DNA from: Pempheris klunzingeri
Lineage: Eukaryota; Chordata; Actinopteri; Acropomatiformes; Pempheridae
Direction: 5' to 3'
NCBI RefSeq assembly: GCF_042242105.1
Contig: NC_092022.1
Coordinates: 24,885,001-24,949,000 of the forward strand
DNA length: 64,000 nt
Made by a program: the position numbers and the translations under genes. A model generated the notes under the pieces. That model was not told the DNA's origin, did not search any database, and saw only the letters and a list, made by a program, of their open reading frames with translations. Below, in pieces: positions 61,289 through 64,000 of this stretch (position 1 is its first letter; each line of letters starts with the position of its first letter).

Positions 61289-61294
61289 AATAAA
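61289..61294 (+). promoter_or_regulatory. Polyadenylation signal of copy E
   Basis: AATAAA in the same conserved context as copies C and D, about 165 bp after the stop. Confidence 0.55.
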
Positions 61295-61500
61295 ACACAC
61301 ACGTGGGCACCACAAGCTGCCTGAGCACCAGACGCTGCCTGCATGGGTGCCGCACTCATTGGAGACGCAGCAGTTCAGAGAGTTAGTGATCATACACAGA
61401 TGGACGCTGGCAGGGAGGCCCAGGTCTAACGGACAAGACAACCTCCTTTTAGCTTAATTCCAAAGCTGCTAATCTGTGATGAAAACCTCTCTGTACAATA

Positions 61501-61680
61501 ATGGATGCACAGAACTGTGACAGCAGCCTAAGTGGGACTTCTAACCACAGATCTCCAGCAGGGGTCTCCCCCCCTCATGGGACCTGGTGTATAGCCGCAT
61601 CCATAGCTATAGCTGTGTGTGTCACATGTTCTACAACCTATTTTTTTCTCTTTTTTTCACAACAGTAACCCTCTGTGCTC
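61501..61680 (+). other. Conserved 3' flanking frame with one membrane-like segment (copy E side)
   Basis: The MDAQNCDSSLSG frame begins at 61501. It is interrupted in its distal part relative to B and C by a longer pyrimidine run before the CACAACAG. Confidence 0.35.
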
Positions 61681-61899
61681 TGTGAGCAAGGCAAATGAGA
61701 TCACCAGTGATTGCTCTCTACTGGTCATGTTGTAGAGTGAATTAATTAACACATTAACACATTGTGTCTTTTTGTACTTGTGCACTGACATTCTTGTATT
61801 TTATTGTTCAAATGTATATTGTTGTTCCCCACTCTGGGACAACGGCTGTAAATGAACATGCTTGTTCACTTTTTATACTGATGTTCATAAATGTTTAAT

Positions 61900-62270
61900 A
61901 CATTGGCCAACATTCCCTCATCAAACTCCTGCAGCATCTAATGTTCAGCATATGGACTTGTTTTCTGTAAATGGGTTGAAATTGTATCCTTATCCTTAAT
62001 ACTAATACTAACACTATTGATTAGACATGAGGCCCAGACTAACAGAGAGGAACAGCAGCAGTGCTTCAGACCTTCACATCATGATGGGAAACATCTGGCT
62101 GTTGCCTGATCAGCTGATTGGCTCTTATGACCACAAACATGAGGTTTTGTAGAGAATCCTTATTTTCTGTACAATCGTAATATTAGTGCTGGATGTTATT
62201 GTTTATTATCTTATGTTGAGCAATGCAGATAAAACACATGAACAAACATCCAGTGTGAGGTTTATTGTAA
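61900..62270 (+). repeat. Duplication segment shared with 24010-24450 and 47440-47890
   Basis: Same flank block as described at 24010, in plus orientation. It ends at CCAGTGTGAGGTTTATTGTAATAA. Confidence 0.8.
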
Positions 62271-62715
62271 TAACTAGAAAAATTGCAATTCCTGAAGAAA
62301 TTGTAGTGTGACTGCTGCCCCCTGCTGTCACACTGCTGCTGATTTACATGCTGAGTTGCAGCTCTGCCACCACCCAGTGGCTCAAACGTCAGTTATAAAC
62401 TGCTGCTTTTCTCAGGACCCGTTTGATGGTGCCCAAGGAATTGCTGATGACGTCACCACATACACACTCATATAAAATGAGAAGAGGGAGGGAATAAAAC
62501 TAAAGCTGTGATTTTTGACAAGACAGTAGATCATAGAGCTGAACCAACACCACCATGAGCAGCAGACGACTGCTGAACACGAAAATGCGTTATTTGTTTG
62601 AATAGAGTTGAAAAATTACCTTAATATTACCATAAAATGTTTTAGGCCTGCTCAAAACAGTTACTCTCCCTCATTGTGAGAGTGGACAGATAAGGTCAAT
62701 CTGTCCTCCACAGAG
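62271..62715. other. Sequence private to this unit
   Basis: It occupies the place where the mirrored unit carries the orphan receptor exons (46516-47440). No gene recognised; the ATGAGCAGCAGACGAC start at 62554 has only a short frame. Confidence 0.5.
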
Positions 62716-63393
62716 TGGCGTCTCCTTTATTGTTTTGAGAAGCAGATAGATAGAATATACCAGACTGACTTCTGCTATCTGTAATGCACAAACCACAACA
62801 GCAAATCAGAAAAGGTTACGTACTTTATTTATCCAAGAAGCATTTAAAAAAAGAGATGTTAGACTCAGTTTGTGGCTCCTCTGACCTTTTTAAAGAATAA
62901 GGACACAGGGACAAGTTTGTTATTTTTTATAACAGTGTGGGTGGTTTGCTGCTTGGATGATATTTTAACTGAATGAGGTGTGTGGTATCGATCAGATGAT
63001 ACTGATTGAGAATTCCGACACCTGATCCAGGTCAACAAGCAGTTCTGTGGGGGGCATTTGACTAGTAAGGGGACACTTTAGTTAAGGCATTTCAGAATTA
63101 CTGTGAATTAAAACGAGTGGTGAGACTGGGGGAATCCCTACCGATCAAGCACACAGACTGATAGAGTCTGTGTGGAAGCTTCTTGATTAGGTCCTCACTT
63201 GGGCACTGTGCCATTCACTGATTCTGCACAGCGTGTGACCCTGTGATTGGCTGGCGCCTCTCCTCGCCTCCAAGTCAGCTGGGATTGGCTCCAGGTATCA
63301 AGACAATGGATGGATGGACATGAAAACGAATGGTGAGTTTAAACAGAATAAAAGTTCTCCATATTCCATATTAACCTCTGTGTGTGCTGACAG

Positions 63394-63628
63394 GCTCTTG
63401 AAGATAAAGACGTCATGTACGAGAACATCAGATACAGTCTGTGAACCACTGGAAGGATTCTACTGTGAGGACCCTACAGAGGACGGCTGTGCAGCAGCAC
63501 AGAAACACACAAGCAAGGAAGTTATACAGGAAGTTATGCAGAGTTATTCAGCTATCAAGCATCACACATTTGAATGCAGACCTAAACTGTGCACTGGAAG
63601 CTGTACGATGAATGCCATAAGAGTTTAA
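63394..63628 (+). pseudogene. TNFRSF14-like CRD3 fragment J with extension
   Basis: Same four-base deletion after the acceptor as G and H. The frame then reads KIKTSCTRTSDTVCEP, CEDPTEDGCAAAQKHTSK, EVIQEVMQSYSAIKHHTF and ECRPKLCTGSCTMNAIRV to a stop. It is open from 63314 in the unspliced sequence. No signal peptide or other domain exon adjoins it. It is closely related to fragment H and less so to G. Confidence 0.72.
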
Positions 63629-63639
63629 AGTAAGTGGCA

Positions 63640-64000
63640 GGAGAAATACATTTTACACCATTTGGCAGCCATTCTTAGATCGTCTTGCCCAACCAGGTGG
63701 ACACTCTAACATGCCCACAGTGGTCCACTCACCTCGACCTTGAAACCTTGTTGGATTGTGATGCTGTAGTGATCTAGCATTGTATTTTGCTGCCCTTTGT
63801 ACGCCCAGTTCTGTTTTTGCTTTTGTATTCCTTGTTTTCAGGACAACCCCTATAAAGGAGTGGTTCTGCAGGTGGTGACCACAGACCATTTCTCTGTTCT
63901 CATCCTTTCTGGCTGATGTTTTGGTCACTTGGCATTTTGTCAGTGCTCTCAGCCCTAGAGGTAGCATGAGGTGGTGTCTACAACCCACAGAAGTTGCTCC
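63640..64000. other. Duplicated right flank of fragment J
   Basis: The part to about 63840 mirrors 45360-45596. Beyond it the sequence is private. A 111-codon frame on the minus strand (63988-63653) covers both parts and has no recognisable family. Confidence 0.45.

Overview
The window is nuclear DNA of a ray-finned fish, probably a percomorph. The evidence is vertebrate GT-AG genes with short introns, an intron-encoded SNORA70, dense CA/TG, AT and GA microsatellites, and fish-type Tc1, hAT, L2-like and BEL/Pao repeats. There are no prokaryotic features. Nearly all the coding sequence is in short exons, so gene models were built by joining exons through splice sites and codon phase.

Left part (1-17.9 kb). 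A repeat-rich flank (1-4.6 kb) is followed by rpl10, a complete six-coding-exon gene for a 215-residue ribosomal protein with two almost identical SNORA70 copies in its introns. Next is dnase1l1, eight coding exons and 318 residues, with all four DNase I catalytic residues and a GPI-type hydrophobic tail. The rpl10-dnase1l1 order matches the RPL10-DNASE1L1 neighbourhood of human Xq28. Two hAT-type elements lie between 14.2 and 17.7 kb.

Right part (17.9-63.8 kb). This is a young segmental-duplication array of TNF-receptor genes resembling TNFRSF14 (HVEM). Five near-complete copies, named A to E here, lie in the order A(-), B(+), C(+), D(-), E(+). Each has CRD1, CRD2, CRD3, CRD4, stalk/membrane and tail exons. 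A (293 residues) and D (291) look intact. B (250) has lost most of its cytoplasmic tail by deletion. C has lost the normal signal-peptide exon and may use an exon carrying an 18-bp minisatellite. E has no recognisable first exon. The signal-peptide exon encodes only 13 residues and was found by joining it to the CRD1 exon.

Interspersed are five CRD3-only fragments, one unrelated orphan pair of TNFR first exons, an internally deleted BEL/Pao element, an L2-like insertion in an intron of E, and several minisatellites whose unit number differs between mirrored copies. The array looks like a receptor family diversifying by inversion, deletion and exchange, with possible signalling and tail-less decoy versions. 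Receptor function and ligand are inferred from family resemblance only.
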